A DNA stretch of 64,000 nt from Roseobacter sp. GAI101 (lineage in GTDB: Bacteria > Pseudomonadota > Alphaproteobacteria > Rhodobacterales > Rhodobacteraceae): assembly GCF_000156335.1 (NCBI RefSeq), contig NZ_DS999213.1, forward strand, positions 2,452,747 to 2,516,746, written 5' to 3'. Under the pieces are notes generated by a model. It searched no databases and was not told the origin of the DNA. It worked only from the letters and a program-made list of their open reading frames with translations. Below are positions 17,554-26,767 of the stretch, piece after piece. Each line of letters begins with the position of its first letter. Position 1 is the first letter of the stretch. A program made the translations under genes and the position numbers.

Positions 17554-18327
17554 ATGACAACAGTAGACCTGAACGCCGATATGGGCGAAAGCTTTGGCCC
17601 TTGGAAAATGGGCGATGACGCGGCTTTGCTGAAAATCATCAGTTCGGCCAACATCGCCTGTGGGGGGCATGCGGGCGACGCTGATGTGATGGCGGCCACC
17701 ATGACCATGGCGCGCGACAACGGCGTCGGCATCGGCGCGCATCCGGGGTTCATGGACCTCGCGGGTTTTGGTCGCAATCGCATGTCGGTGCCGCGCAGCA
17801 CGCTGCAAAATCAGATCCGCTATCAGGTGGCCGCGCATGTCGGAATGGCCCGCAGCATTGGCGCGCAGGTGCGGCACCTGAAACTGCATGGCGCATTGGC
17901 CAATATGGCGTCTGAGGACGAAGCCCTTGCCCGCGACCTTTACGAGGCTGCCCTGAGCGTGGCCCCCGATCTGATCGTCATGGTGCTGGCCGCGACAGCA
18001 CAGCAAGATGCGGTGCAGGCCTTGGGCTGCAAATGGGCGGGCGAAATCTTTGCCGACCGCGCCTATAATGACGATGCGACGCTGGTGGACCGTTCCAAAC
18101 CCGGTGCCGTGATCCATGATGCGGCCCTAGCGGGACAACGTATGGTCGACATGGTTCAGGCCGGTGCGATCATCACCGAAAGCGGCAAGAAGATACCTGC
18201 GGCCATCGACACGATCTGCCTTCACGGGGACACCCCCGAAGCAGTGGAAATCGCGCGATCGGTGAAATCCGCGCTGCAAGAGGCGGGAATCAACCTGCAT
18301 TGCTTTGAGGGTCGAAGCGCAGATTAG
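17554..18327 (+). CDS. pxpA: 5-oxoprolinase subunit PxpA (LamB/YcsF family)
   Basis: The 257-residue PxpA subunit, full length. Family markers are VDLNADMGESFGPWKMGDD at the N-terminus, SSANIACGGHAGDADVM, GIGAHPGFMDLAGFGRNRM, HLKLHGALANMA and EIFADRAYNDDATLVDRSKP, with ICLHGDTPEAVEIA near the end. I chose ATG 17554, which follows the pxpC stop by one base; an upstream in-frame ATG lies within pxpC. It ends the operon; no clear terminator follows in the 244-bp gap. Confidence 0.95.
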   Translation: MTTVDLNADMGESFGPWKMGDDAALLKIISSANIACGGHAGDADVMAATMTMARDNGVGIGAHPGFMDLAGFGRNRMSVPRSTLQNQIRYQVAAHVGMARSIGAQVRHLKLHGALANMASEDEALARDLYEAALSVAPDLIVMVLAATAQQDAVQALGCKWAGEIFADRAYNDDATLVDRSKPGAVIHDAALAGQRMVDMVQAGAIITESGKKIPAAIDTICLHGDTPEAVEIARSVKSALQEAGINLHCFEGRSAD

Positions 18328-18571
18328 GCGCGCAAGCTTCTAAACACTGCGCCGGCTGGGTCAATCGTGTGTACGTCAGACAGGTTTTGCCCATCCTGAG
18401 CTGAATCGGATAGCCCTGTCATGCTAACCAAGGACCCTGCCCGCCTAAAAACATAAATGTTTCCAAAAGGTTTACGGGCAATGCCCAAATTTCGCCACGA
18501 TTCCCGACCAAGTTGCACGCTATGGAAGATACAGAACCACACTCTTTAACGGTATCTGCTGGAGCTTTGAG

Positions 18572-19558
18572 ATGAAAATTTTGGCGGTCGACGACGACCC
18601 GATCATACTTGAATTGCTCTCCCACTTTGTGGAGTCGATGACGGATCACCAACTGGTCACGGCGTCGGGTGCAGACAAGGCAATCAAAGTCATGCAGGAC
18701 CATGCCCGCAGACCGTTTGATTGTTTTTTGCTGGATATTCAGATGCCTGGCACCGATGGTGTCACCTTGGCTACCCGCATTCGCGCGATGGACAGCTATT
18801 TTGACGCGCCGATCCTGATGCTGACGGCCATGTCCGAAAAGCACTACATTGATGCCGCGTTTGCCGCAGGTGCCACAGATTACATCACCAAGCCTTTCGA
18901 AGTGAGAGAGCTTCAGGCACGAATCGGGCTGGTCGAGCGTGTTGTCGACGCGAACCGCAGCAAAACCGGCAAGGTCTTTGCGACCAAGGCGATCAAACCG
19001 GAACCGGGCAAGGCCACGCCGCCAATTCAATTGCACGAACCCGTTTCGATCTATGATGTAGACAACGTCATCGAATTCATGGCGATGGAAAACTACATAA
19101 AACAGCTGACACGCAACGATCTTTTCGGGTCAACCGTGTTTGCCGTCACGATCCGCGCGATCCACGACTTTCACAGCGCCATGACGTCCTTTGAGTTTTA
19201 CAGCATGCTATCGGACGTGAGCGAAGTGATCTCGGACACCCTGGAAGGGTGTCAGTACCTGATGACCTATGCGGGCAATGGCACCTTCGTGTGCATCACC
19301 GAAAGCGGTTGGAGCCCCGAGCCGAGGTCCCTGGAAAACAGCATCAACATCGCGCTGTCCCGAATTGAACTGTTCGACAACCAAGGCAACCTGATCGAGC
19401 CGCGCGTTTGTGCCGGTCAGGCAGAGCGGTTGATCTGGAAAACCGATGCCTCCTCGGTGATGGAGGCAGTGTCAGCAGCCCACTTATCGGCAGAAACTGC
19501 GGCACAGGAAAACGCGCGTATTCAACGGGACTTTTGGAAAGTGGGACAGCCTGCATGA
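18572..19558 (+). CDS. Response regulator with receiver and degenerate GGDEF-like output domain
   Basis: The 328 residues begin with a receiver domain: acidic DDD at 7-9, phosphoacceptor Asp55 in FDCFLLDIQMPG, Thr in MLTAMSEK and Lys in YITKPFE. After a linker, the C-terminal part (about 165-310) has the size and spacing of a GGDEF domain. However, the active-site loop reads YAGNGTFVCI instead of GGDEF, and the end LIWKTDASSVMEAVSAAHLS resembles the last GGDEF helices. Such a domain would not make c-di-GMP and may bind a partner or nucleotide. The GGDEF kinship is my inference. It overlaps the HPt gene by 4 bp. Confidence 0.78.
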   Translation: MKILAVDDDPIILELLSHFVESMTDHQLVTASGADKAIKVMQDHARRPFDCFLLDIQMPGTDGVTLATRIRAMDSYFDAPILMLTAMSEKHYIDAAFAAGATDYITKPFEVRELQARIGLVERVVDANRSKTGKVFATKAIKPEPGKATPPIQLHEPVSIYDVDNVIEFMAMENYIKQLTRNDLFGSTVFAVTIRAIHDFHSAMTSFEFYSMLSDVSEVISDTLEGCQYLMTYAGNGTFVCITESGWSPEPRSLENSINIALSRIELFDNQGNLIEPRVCAGQAERLIWKTDASSVMEAVSAAHLSAETAAQENARIQRDFWKVGQPA

Positions 19559-19929
19559 TCCAGGAAAAGCTTGAACTTCCGGGCATTGAGCGTATCCGCG
19601 CCCGTTTTCTGGACATGTTGAAAGACCGGCAGTCCGCCATCGCCGAACACGCTCTCATCGCGTGGGAAAGCGATGTGCTGGATGAAATCAACGGCAATCT
19701 GGCCGGTGCACGCACCATCCTTCATCAGATTGCGGGCACGGCAGGATCACTGGGGTTCAAGGACCTTGGGGTTCGCGCACGCACTTGCGAAGTTGAAATT
19801 GACGCCCACCTCAATGGTCCTGACGCGGATCTGGCGATTTGCCCTGCGACGCTGATCTTTGTCATGGATACGTTCTTGCAGGAATCAGAAGCACTGATCG
19901 CCGCCAATCAGCAAACTGTCAGCGCCTGA
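19555..19929 (+). CDS. Histidine phosphotransfer (HPt) domain protein
   Basis: A 124-residue all-helical protein with the HPt signature ILHQIAGTAGSLGFKDLG; His57 is the expected phosphoacceptor. HPt proteins carry phosphate from a hybrid kinase receiver to a final response regulator. It starts at an ATG overlapping the stop of the upstream response regulator. The hybrid kinase at 22185-25373 has a receiver but no HPt of its own, so this is its likely partner. Confidence 0.85.
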   Translation: MIQEKLELPGIERIRARFLDMLKDRQSAIAEHALIAWESDVLDEINGNLAGARTILHQIAGTAGSLGFKDLGVRARTCEVEIDAHLNGPDADLAICPATLIFVMDTFLQESEALIAANQQTVSA

Positions 19930-20023
19930 CCCAAGGGCTTTTCCGTGTCAAACGTGTTGGTGGTCCAGCGTCGGATCGGCTGTTTCGAGGGCCTGCAATC
20001 TTGAAAACCAAGCCCTTCAGGGC

Positions 20024-20389
20024 TTAGCTGATCGCGGCCTTGATCTGATCTGACAGTGACATGGGATCAAACGGCTTGCTGATCACCTCTGTCGCGCCAA
20101 TTGCGCGCAACTCTTCCAGTTCGCTGTTCTGCGCGCGCGCAGTCATGAAAATCGCAGGTACAGTTGCAAGGGCGGGATTAGTGCGCATCTGCTCAAGCGT
20201 CTGACGGCCCGTCATACCCGGCATCATCATATCAAGCAGCAAAACATCTGGCACATAATCCGCCACGTATTTTAGCGCCGCTTCGCCACAATCACATTGA
20301 ACGACCTCAAATTCACCTGAAATCTCCAGCGCCATTTTTGCGATTTCACGGATGTCTGCGTCGTCTTCAACGTGAAGTAATTTTATCAT
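20024..20389 (-). CDS. Single-domain response regulator (receiver only)
   Basis: A 121-residue CheY-like protein with LLHVEDDADIREIAKMALE, phosphoacceptor Asp53 in VLLLDMMMPGMTG, the Thr in FMTARAQ and Lys in VISKPFDP. There is no output domain. It lies 9 bp downstream of the PAS histidine kinase on the same strand and is probably its cognate receiver or a phosphate shuttle. Confidence 0.9.
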   Translation of the reverse strand: MIKLLHVEDDADIREIAKMALEISGEFEVVQCDCGEAALKYVADYVPDVLLLDMMMPGMTGRQTLEQMRTNPALATVPAIFMTARAQNSELEELRAIGATEVISKPFDPMSLSDQIKAAIS

Positions 20390-20398
20390 TGTGCTCTT

Positions 20399-22051
20399 TC
20401 AACCGACACTGCGAAGTATTGGCCCGCTTGGTTCGTTGATATTATCGCTGATTTTGGTCGGCAGTGTAAACATGAATGTTGTTCCTTCACCCTCTCGACT
20501 TTCAAAGCTGATCGTGCCGCCCAGACCTTCGACAATCGCCTTGCAGATGCTCAGTCCCAGCCCGGTGCCACCTTTGGCCCCCCGATCGGAGTTTGCCATA
20601 TCCGCAAACCGCTGAAAGATCTTGTGATGGTCTTTTTCAGGGATACCCGTGCCTTCGTCCCGCACACTTACGCGCACGCCTGACGCCAGCCGTTCGACCA
20701 TCACTTCAATGGTCGCACCGGGCTTCGAGAACTTCGCGGCATTCGACATCAAGTTGATAAGAACCTGGATGATCCGGTTGGAATCGGTTTGAATCATATG
20801 CGGCACATCAAGCCCGATGCAGCGGATGTTCACACCAGACCGTTGCTGCGTCGCCGCATTGGACCGCAATGCCTCGTGGACCATCTCGGAGACGTCAAAT
20901 TCCTTGATATCGAAATCCAGTCGGCCGGATGATATCTTTTCCATGTCCAGAATATCATTGATGATCAGCACCAGGCGGTCTGCGTTACGATGTGCGATCT
21001 CAAGCAATCCGACAGCTTGTGGTGAAAGCTCTCCCGCTGCCCTGGACAACAAGAGCCCCATGGCCCCTTTGATCGAGGTCAGGGGGGACCGCAGTTCGTG
21101 GCTGACCATTGAAACAAAGTCGGCCTGCTTGCGCTCTTCTGCCATCCTGTCGGTAATGTCATTGAGCATGATCAGGAATCTGCCATTGGGCGTATTCGGG
21201 TGCAGCCATTTGATCGAAACGTCGAATTTCGTGCCGAAGATGCAGGCTTCGAGCTTTTCAAATGTTTCCTTTTTCGATTTCAGCGCCGCACAGGCATCCA
21301 GGACCGCCTTGCAGTCCTGATCCTGCGCCATCTGCGACAGAGTCAGGTCGGCATAGGCTTTGGACGTCCAGCCAAAGCGGCGCTTGGCCGCGCGGTTCAT
21401 GTATTTGAATGTCTCGGCTTGTTCATCCACGATCCAGACATCATCGCGCAATTCATGCAGGGTCAGACCTATGTCACGCTCTGCAATCAGGTCGATCGTC
21501 TTAGTGATGTCCGTGCGCGCCGAAATTGACCCGATCCATTTGCCGTCGGAATCCACCAAAGGGGTCACCGTGGTCTGGGTGATGCAAATGCTGCCATCCC
21601 GTCTGCGCAGCAAAGTCTCGCCTTGCCAGCCCTGCTGGTTGCTTAGCTTTGATCTTATCTCGTCCGTAAGGCTGACGTTGTCATTTGCATACAGCTTTGC
21701 CACCGGCTGCCCGATCAGCTCATCGCGGGAAAAGCCTGTCGCCTCCAGCAGCAGGTCGTTGACTTCGACCAGCAGGTTTTCCGTATCGACGACATTGACC
21801 ATCGTGTGTGTCCTCAGCAACCGAAGCTGCTGGGCAAGCGACACATCACCGGTTGGGCGCGATGGGGGGGCAGACTTGCGCAGGGCAAGGGCTGATGTCA
21901 GCGCTGCAATGATGATCGCACCAATCACGGGAAATGCTTCTGCGGCAAAGCCTGTCATCACCTTCGCCGTCACGGTGTACCAAAGCATAGAAAGAAGTAA
22001 TGCTGCCGAAAAAGCGGCGGCTGATCGTCCAAATAATTTAATTTCAGGCAT
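20399..22051 (-). CDS. PAS-domain sensor histidine kinase
   Basis: The 550-residue kinase has two short N-terminal membrane helices (AAFSAALLLSMLWYTVTA and AFPVIGAIIIAALTSALAL), a PAS domain (about 80-200, including ENLLVEVNDLLLEATGFSRD), a second PAS-like region (about 205-300), HisKA with VSMVSHELRSPLTSIKG (His about 318) and a HATPase with NLMSNAAKFSKPG, VSVRDEGTGIPEKDHHKIFQ and GGTGLGLSICKAIVEGLGG. The HisKA box is almost identical to that of the neighbouring hybrid kinase, which points to a duplication. It is likely cotranscribed with the receiver gene after it. Confidence 0.92.
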   Translation of the reverse strand: MPEIKLFGRSAAAFSAALLLSMLWYTVTAKVMTGFAAEAFPVIGAIIIAALTSALALRKSAPPSRPTGDVSLAQQLRLLRTHTMVNVVDTENLLVEVNDLLLEATGFSRDELIGQPVAKLYANDNVSLTDEIRSKLSNQQGWQGETLLRRRDGSICITQTTVTPLVDSDGKWIGSISARTDITKTIDLIAERDIGLTLHELRDDVWIVDEQAETFKYMNRAAKRRFGWTSKAYADLTLSQMAQDQDCKAVLDACAALKSKKETFEKLEACIFGTKFDVSIKWLHPNTPNGRFLIMLNDITDRMAEERKQADFVSMVSHELRSPLTSIKGAMGLLLSRAAGELSPQAVGLLEIAHRNADRLVLIINDILDMEKISSGRLDFDIKEFDVSEMVHEALRSNAATQQRSGVNIRCIGLDVPHMIQTDSNRIIQVLINLMSNAAKFSKPGATIEVMVERLASGVRVSVRDEGTGIPEKDHHKIFQRFADMANSDRGAKGGTGLGLSICKAIVEGLGGTISFESREGEGTTFMFTLPTKISDNINEPSGPILRSVG

Positions 22052-22184
22052 CTGAATGTCCTTAACTTCCGGGGAAGTTGCTGCAAATCAGCAGGCAATG
22101 TTCGCCTTCCCTTGCCTGTCATAAACGAAACGTTCTTGACATTTTTAAGGCGACAATTGGCAACGCATCGTCACCGACTGTTCA

Positions 22185-25100
22185 CTAGCTTGCTTTTTGC
22201 GTCAAGTCGGAAACACAGGCAATGAGTTGTGCAATCTCGGTTTGCGATTTCACCAGATTAATGTTTACGCGGCTGTCTTTGTTATGGGACGCATCCGACG
22301 ACAAACTTATAATCCGCGCCTGCGCCTGGGTTCTGCCGATTTCTTCGAGCAAGACAGCGGCATCACCGTCCGGCAGGGTCCAGTCCAGTATGATGACGTC
22401 CAGCGGCCCTTCGCCCAGCATCTTGCGCGCCTTGGTCAGTCTGGTCACGTTTTTCACATCTGCAACACCATCGAGCCCGGCGCGGATGACTTCGGCGAAA
22501 TCCTCGTCGTCTTCGACATGCAGGATCTTTAGGCGGCGATCGGTCGGGTTCTCGGGCCCGAAGAACTGGGTGTGCTCGGGGGCCTCGATGCCTTTCGCAA
22601 TCGGACAGGTAAACCAGAACACGGTCAGCCCGCCGGGTATGCTTTCAAAGCCGATTTCACCGCCCTGCCGCCTGACGATCTGCCGGGTGATGTTCAGCCC
22701 CAGCCCGGTGCCGCCCTTGGCGCGGGTATCGGACCCATCCGCCTGCGAAAATGCCTGGAATATCCGGTTGCGGAAAGACTCCGGCACACCCGGACCTCTG
22801 TTCTGGACATAGACGATGGCGATATCTTCCAGCTGTTCGATCTTGATGCACACCTCTGTGTGATCGGACGAATATTTGCAGGCATTCGAAATCAGATTGG
22901 CCAGAACCTGCATCGTGCGCCCGCGATCCGCCGTTGCGAAAACCGGCTGCTCTGGAAGCTCGCAGACCAGCTTGTTTTCATGCGTCTGCGCAAAGGGCAT
23001 CATTTCCTGAACGGCAGCCTCGACGATCTCGCCGATGTTAACGGGCATCAGATCAAAATCTACCTCCCCCGAGGAGATCTTTTCGAGGTCGAGAATATCA
23101 TTCACGATATTGGTCAACCTGTCGGCGTTGGTGCGGGCGATTTCAATCAGCCGCATCGTTGTCTCGGGAAGCTTGTCTCGGGCGGACACGTCGATCAGCC
23201 CAAGCGCCCCCTTGATCGAGGTCAGCGGCGTGCGCAATTCGTGGCTGACGGTCGATACGAATTCGCTTTTGATCTGATCGAGCTTTTTCTTGTCCGTGAT
23301 GTCAACGACCTGGGCGATATAGACATGCGCATCGGCGTTCTTGTCGTAGGTCCAGGTGATATTGAACAGGCCCCAGCGTTCCCCGCCATTCTTGTGTATG
23401 ATCCGGTGCTCTTCGCAGTAGACCTCTTGAATATCCATTTGGGTTGCCGCCAACAGGGCTTTGCGCATCCGCTTGATGTCGTCGCCCGGGACAATCCGCA
23501 TCATCGTCAATTCATCCAGCATCTCGGGCTGGGTATATCCTGTCAGGTCGCACATCGCCCCGTTGACCTCGACGAACCTGCCTTGATCGTCAAGGATCGC
23601 CATACCGACGGGCGCGGCCTCAATCACCGTCCGGAACCGCTTTTCACTTGCCTCAAGCGCGTTGCGGGAATGGCGAAGGTCGGTAACATCCGTCTGGGTG
23701 CCGACCATGCGCAATGCAGCGCCAGCCTCATCACGTTCGACCACAACAGCATCGGACAGCATCCAACGCCAGCTGTCCCCAAAGCTCATCCGGTATTCAG
23801 AAACGGACCTGTCGGTTTCGCCCATGATGCATTTTCTGTCCGCTTCGAACAGATCGGGAAGATCGTCAGGATGGACGCGATTCATAAAGATACCCTGGGT
23901 GTCTTGCTCGTCGTCATCGACCTTCATGATCTTGCGCCATGTCTGGGAAACAACCGAGCTGCCCGTGCGCAGGTCGACTTCGAATACGCCAATCTCGGAC
24001 CCGGCAAGAGCCATGTCATAGCGCTGCTTGGTGATTGCCAGCTCTTTGACCGCGCCCATCTCGGCGGTGACATTGCGCACGATGGCTGTCGTCCGCCGCA
24101 CACCGTTCAACGTCACCCAACCATTTTGCTGCAGATCAAGATACAGCATGTCGCCCGACATCGTCTTGCCCAAGGCGTTGTAGCCGCTGTTGCTGGGCAC
24201 ATCCGGAGCCTCTGTCACGAACTGGCTGAAGGGCAATCCGCCCATTCCGCCCTGTTCCTCGCACCCAAAACATTCAATCGCGGCAAAGTTGGCATGCAGG
24301 ATATTGCGGTCTTCGTCCAGAATAAGCACGGCCACGACCGTATTTTCCATGATCGACTTGTTTTCTTCCTCACGCGCACTGATCTGCTTGGCCCGAAGCG
24401 CTGCGACCTCTTCCATTGAATCGCCCCGGAGCCGGATTTCGCGCAGCGCCACGGCCAACATGCCCGTCAGCAAAATGCCGGCCAGAAACAGGAAAAGGGG
24501 CGCGCGCCCGGGGAAGAAATCATCAAAGTTTTTCGTGCTCTGATATCGGACCGTCCAGGGGCGACCAAAGAAATTGGCCGTATACTGGGTGCTGTATTGC
24601 CCTGCCGCCTCATCACTAAGATCGCTGCCGTAGATCAACATGTCCGGGTCGGTCCCGACCCCGTCGTACACCTGAAAATCATATATATTGCTTTGATTCA
24701 GCGTCAGGTTCTGCATGACCTTCCTGCCGACGAAAGGCGCATAGACCCAGCCCCGGAATTCCCCGTCGCGCGGGCCCCTTTCGTAAAACACCGGCCGCAG
24801 CAACAAAAAGCCGGGCTGCTTGGTTTCATCCTGAACAAGGACGATACGCGGCGTCAATTGGGGCAACTGGGTCTCGCGTGCGCGCTGCGCGGCTTCGGCG
24901 CGGCCCTTCTCGAACGTGATATCAAGGCCCACAGCCTCGGCGTTGGTTGCAATAGGTGCGATATACTTGATGATATATTTGACATCGCTATCGGTATCGG
25001 GATGAACGTTAAAGTCGGTCAGGCCATCCTTGCGCAGATCCGCAACATAGTCCGCCACCTGCGCGCGCGGCACGGCCTCGATAAATCCGATTCCGCCAAG

Positions 25101-25373
25101 GCCCGGCAGGTTTTTCTCTAAATCCAGACTACCGGCAAAAATCTCGAAGTCATCATATTCGACATTTTCTGCAGTATGCATCATCCCTGCAGCAGCATTC
25201 AGGCTTTGCAAATAGGTGTTCATCCGGACTTGCAGCGTCTGAAGGCTGTCTTCCGTCACGCGTCGCAATTCCGTCGCCGCCGTGTTGTTGATGACCCGCA
25301 TACCCTGCGCATAGACCCCGAAGGTCACGCATAGGCACACCACAACAAGAATAATTTCCAGGCGCTTGAACAA
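22185..25373 (-). CDS. CHASE-PAS hybrid sensor histidine kinase with C-terminal receiver
   Basis: A 1062-residue membrane sensor. Order: signal-anchor helix (about 6-25), periplasmic CHASE domain (about 70-270, with GLGGIGFIEAVPRAQ and GFLLLRPVFYERG), second membrane helix (LFLFLAGILLTGMLAVAL, about 295-315), three PAS/PAC modules, HisKA with VSTVSHELRTPLTSIKG (His about 709), HATPase with NLISNACKYSSDH and GGTGLGLNITRQIV, and a receiver (LKILHVEDDEDFAEVI, Asp about 996 in VIILDWTLPDG). CHASE domains sense small extracellular ligands; the ligand here is unknown. Confidence 0.93.
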   Translation of the reverse strand: MFKRLEIILVVVCLCVTFGVYAQGMRVINNTAATELRRVTEDSLQTLQVRMNTYLQSLNAAAGMMHTAENVEYDDFEIFAGSLDLEKNLPGLGGIGFIEAVPRAQVADYVADLRKDGLTDFNVHPDTDSDVKYIIKYIAPIATNAEAVGLDITFEKGRAEAAQRARETQLPQLTPRIVLVQDETKQPGFLLLRPVFYERGPRDGEFRGWVYAPFVGRKVMQNLTLNQSNIYDFQVYDGVGTDPDMLIYGSDLSDEAAGQYSTQYTANFFGRPWTVRYQSTKNFDDFFPGRAPLFLFLAGILLTGMLAVALREIRLRGDSMEEVAALRAKQISAREEENKSIMENTVVAVLILDEDRNILHANFAAIECFGCEEQGGMGGLPFSQFVTEAPDVPSNSGYNALGKTMSGDMLYLDLQQNGWVTLNGVRRTTAIVRNVTAEMGAVKELAITKQRYDMALAGSEIGVFEVDLRTGSSVVSQTWRKIMKVDDDEQDTQGIFMNRVHPDDLPDLFEADRKCIMGETDRSVSEYRMSFGDSWRWMLSDAVVVERDEAGAALRMVGTQTDVTDLRHSRNALEASEKRFRTVIEAAPVGMAILDDQGRFVEVNGAMCDLTGYTQPEMLDELTMMRIVPGDDIKRMRKALLAATQMDIQEVYCEEHRIIHKNGGERWGLFNITWTYDKNADAHVYIAQVVDITDKKKLDQIKSEFVSTVSHELRTPLTSIKGALGLIDVSARDKLPETTMRLIEIARTNADRLTNIVNDILDLEKISSGEVDFDLMPVNIGEIVEAAVQEMMPFAQTHENKLVCELPEQPVFATADRGRTMQVLANLISNACKYSSDHTEVCIKIEQLEDIAIVYVQNRGPGVPESFRNRIFQAFSQADGSDTRAKGGTGLGLNITRQIVRRQGGEIGFESIPGGLTVFWFTCPIAKGIEAPEHTQFFGPENPTDRRLKILHVEDDEDFAEVIRAGLDGVADVKNVTRLTKARKMLGEGPLDVIILDWTLPDGDAAVLLEEIGRTQAQARIISLSSDASHNKDSRVNINLVKSQTEIAQLIACVSDLTQKAS

Positions 25374-25728
25374 GGATCATCCCACATATCCCGGTCGGAA
25401 ACGGCACCGGCCCTCCGAGAAGGATTACCCCCGATGCCCTCCGAAAGTTTCTGAAACGTTATTTCGCTTATAAGTAGAGCGCCATAAACGAAAAACTAAA
25501 ACCGAATGTGTTAGAAACAGTGTGGCTCAAAAGACACCAAGCCCAAGACACTGGCAATCGTCCGTCGAAAGCTCGAACACCCTGCCATGGCGCGAAAACT
25601 GATCATACGGGGGGGGGCTATTCGGCCAAGCTTACGCAGCGCATCCCGCCCCATTGATCCCCGTTGATAGCTTCCACAATAAGCTGTCGCGATACCGCAC
25701 GGCGTCCCGCCGTACGAAAAAGGAAAAA
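25374..25728. other. Intergenic region between hybrid kinase and tRNA-Lys
   Basis: About 355 bp without a supported gene. It holds the promoter side of the kinase, including GAAACGTT at 25453-25460 and CATAAACGAAA at 25483-25493. The latter 11-mer recurs upstream of the second kinase at 22120-22130. A run of nine G (25609-25617) is also present. Confidence 0.5.
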
Positions 25729-25804
25729 TGGTGAGCCCGTCCGGGTTCGAACCGGAGACCTACTGATTAAAAGTCAGTTGCTCTACCAACTGAGCTACAG
25801 GCCC
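25729..25804 (-). tRNA. tRNA-Lys (anticodon UUU)
   Basis: The minus strand folds into a standard 76-base tRNA: acceptor GGGCCTG with CGGGCTC, D-arm TAGCTCAGTTGGTAGAGCA, anticodon stem ACTGA/TCAGT with loop CTTTTAA (anticodon TTT), T-arm with CGGTTCGAACCCG, and encoded CCA. Confidence 0.97.
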
Positions 25805-25921
25805 ACTAGGCGGCTTACTAGAAAGGTGGGGCGGTGGGGTCAAGCCCTTAAAGCACGAAATTTGCGGCACATGCTGGATAAGTTTCATTCGCCGCGTTAT
25901 ATGCGCCAAATGTACAGCGAT

Positions 25922-26767
25922 ATGACCAACGGTTTGCCCTTCATGAAAATGCACGGGCTGGGAAACGACTTTGTCGTTCTGGATGCGCGCGACTCGGCTT
26001 TGTTGGGAAAGGATGGGGATTCGCTTCAGGTGACGCCCGCTTTGGCCCAAGCCGTCGGACATCGTCATTTCGGTGTGGGGTTCGATCAGCTGGCCGTCAT
26101 CACGACCGGGACGGGTGACGCACATCTGACGTTCTATAACTCGGACGGATCGCTCTCGGCGGCCTGTGGCAATGCCACCCGATGCATTGCGCGGTTTTTG
26201 ATGGATGAAACCGGCAAGTCATCGCTGCACCTGACCACCGATCGCGGTGACCTTGCGGCGCAGGACATGGGCGATAGGCTGACGGCGGTGAATATGGGCC
26301 AGCCACAGCTTGACTGGCAGGACATTCCCCTTGCCCACGCGATGGAGACATTGGAGCTGCCGATCGATGGTGCCCCCACAGCCACGGGAATGGGCAACCC
26401 GCATTGCACATTCTTTGTCGCTGACCTGGCCGCGATTGATCTTGAACGGTTTGGCCCCGGCATTGAACACCACCCGCTGTACCCCGAACGCACCAATGTG
26501 CAGATCGCTCAGATCATCGGCCCCGATCATATCCGTATGCGCGTCTGGGAACGTGGCGTGGGCATCACCCTTGCCTCGGGCTCCTCAAGCTGCGCCACGG
26601 CCGTTGCAGCGGCGCGCAGGGGCCTGACAGGGCGCAAGGTGCGCATCGACCTTGATGGCGGCACCCTGCACATCGACTGGCGCGAGGACGGGGTATGGAT
26701 GACGGGCCCCACAGCGCATGTGTTCAGTGGCACGTTGACCCGCGAATTTCTGGATGGTGTGAAATGA
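25922..26767 (+). CDS. dapF: Diaminopimelate epimerase DapF
   Basis: DapF converts LL- to meso-diaminopimelate for lysine and peptidoglycan synthesis. The 281 residues show [19 protein letters not shown], the first catalytic Cys in [26 protein letters not shown], and the second Cys in [15 protein letters not shown] chose ATG 25922, whose product [17 protein letters not shown] fits the Rhodobacteraceae N-terminus; the ATG at 25943 would also leave all motifs. The stop overlaps mtaB (ATGA). Confidence 0.95.
   Translation: MTNGLPFMKMHGLGNDFVVLDARDSALLGKDGDSLQVTPALAQAVGHRHFGVGFDQLAVITTGTGDAHLTFYNSDGSLSAACGNATRCIARFLMDETGKSSLHLTTDRGDLAAQDMGDRLTAVNMGQPQLDWQDIPLAHAMETLELPIDGAPTATGMGNPHCTFFVADLAAIDLERFGPGIEHHPLYPERTNVQIAQIIGPDHIRMRVWERGVGITLASGSSSCATAVAAARRGLTGRKVRIDLDGGTLHIDWREDGVWMTGPTAHVFSGTLTREFLDGVK

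Noticed and set aside
22572-24419. 615-codon open frame on the plus strand opposite the CHASE hybrid kinase
   Set aside because: Antisense to clear HisKA, HATPase and PAS domains; composition is typical of a GC-rich shadow frame.
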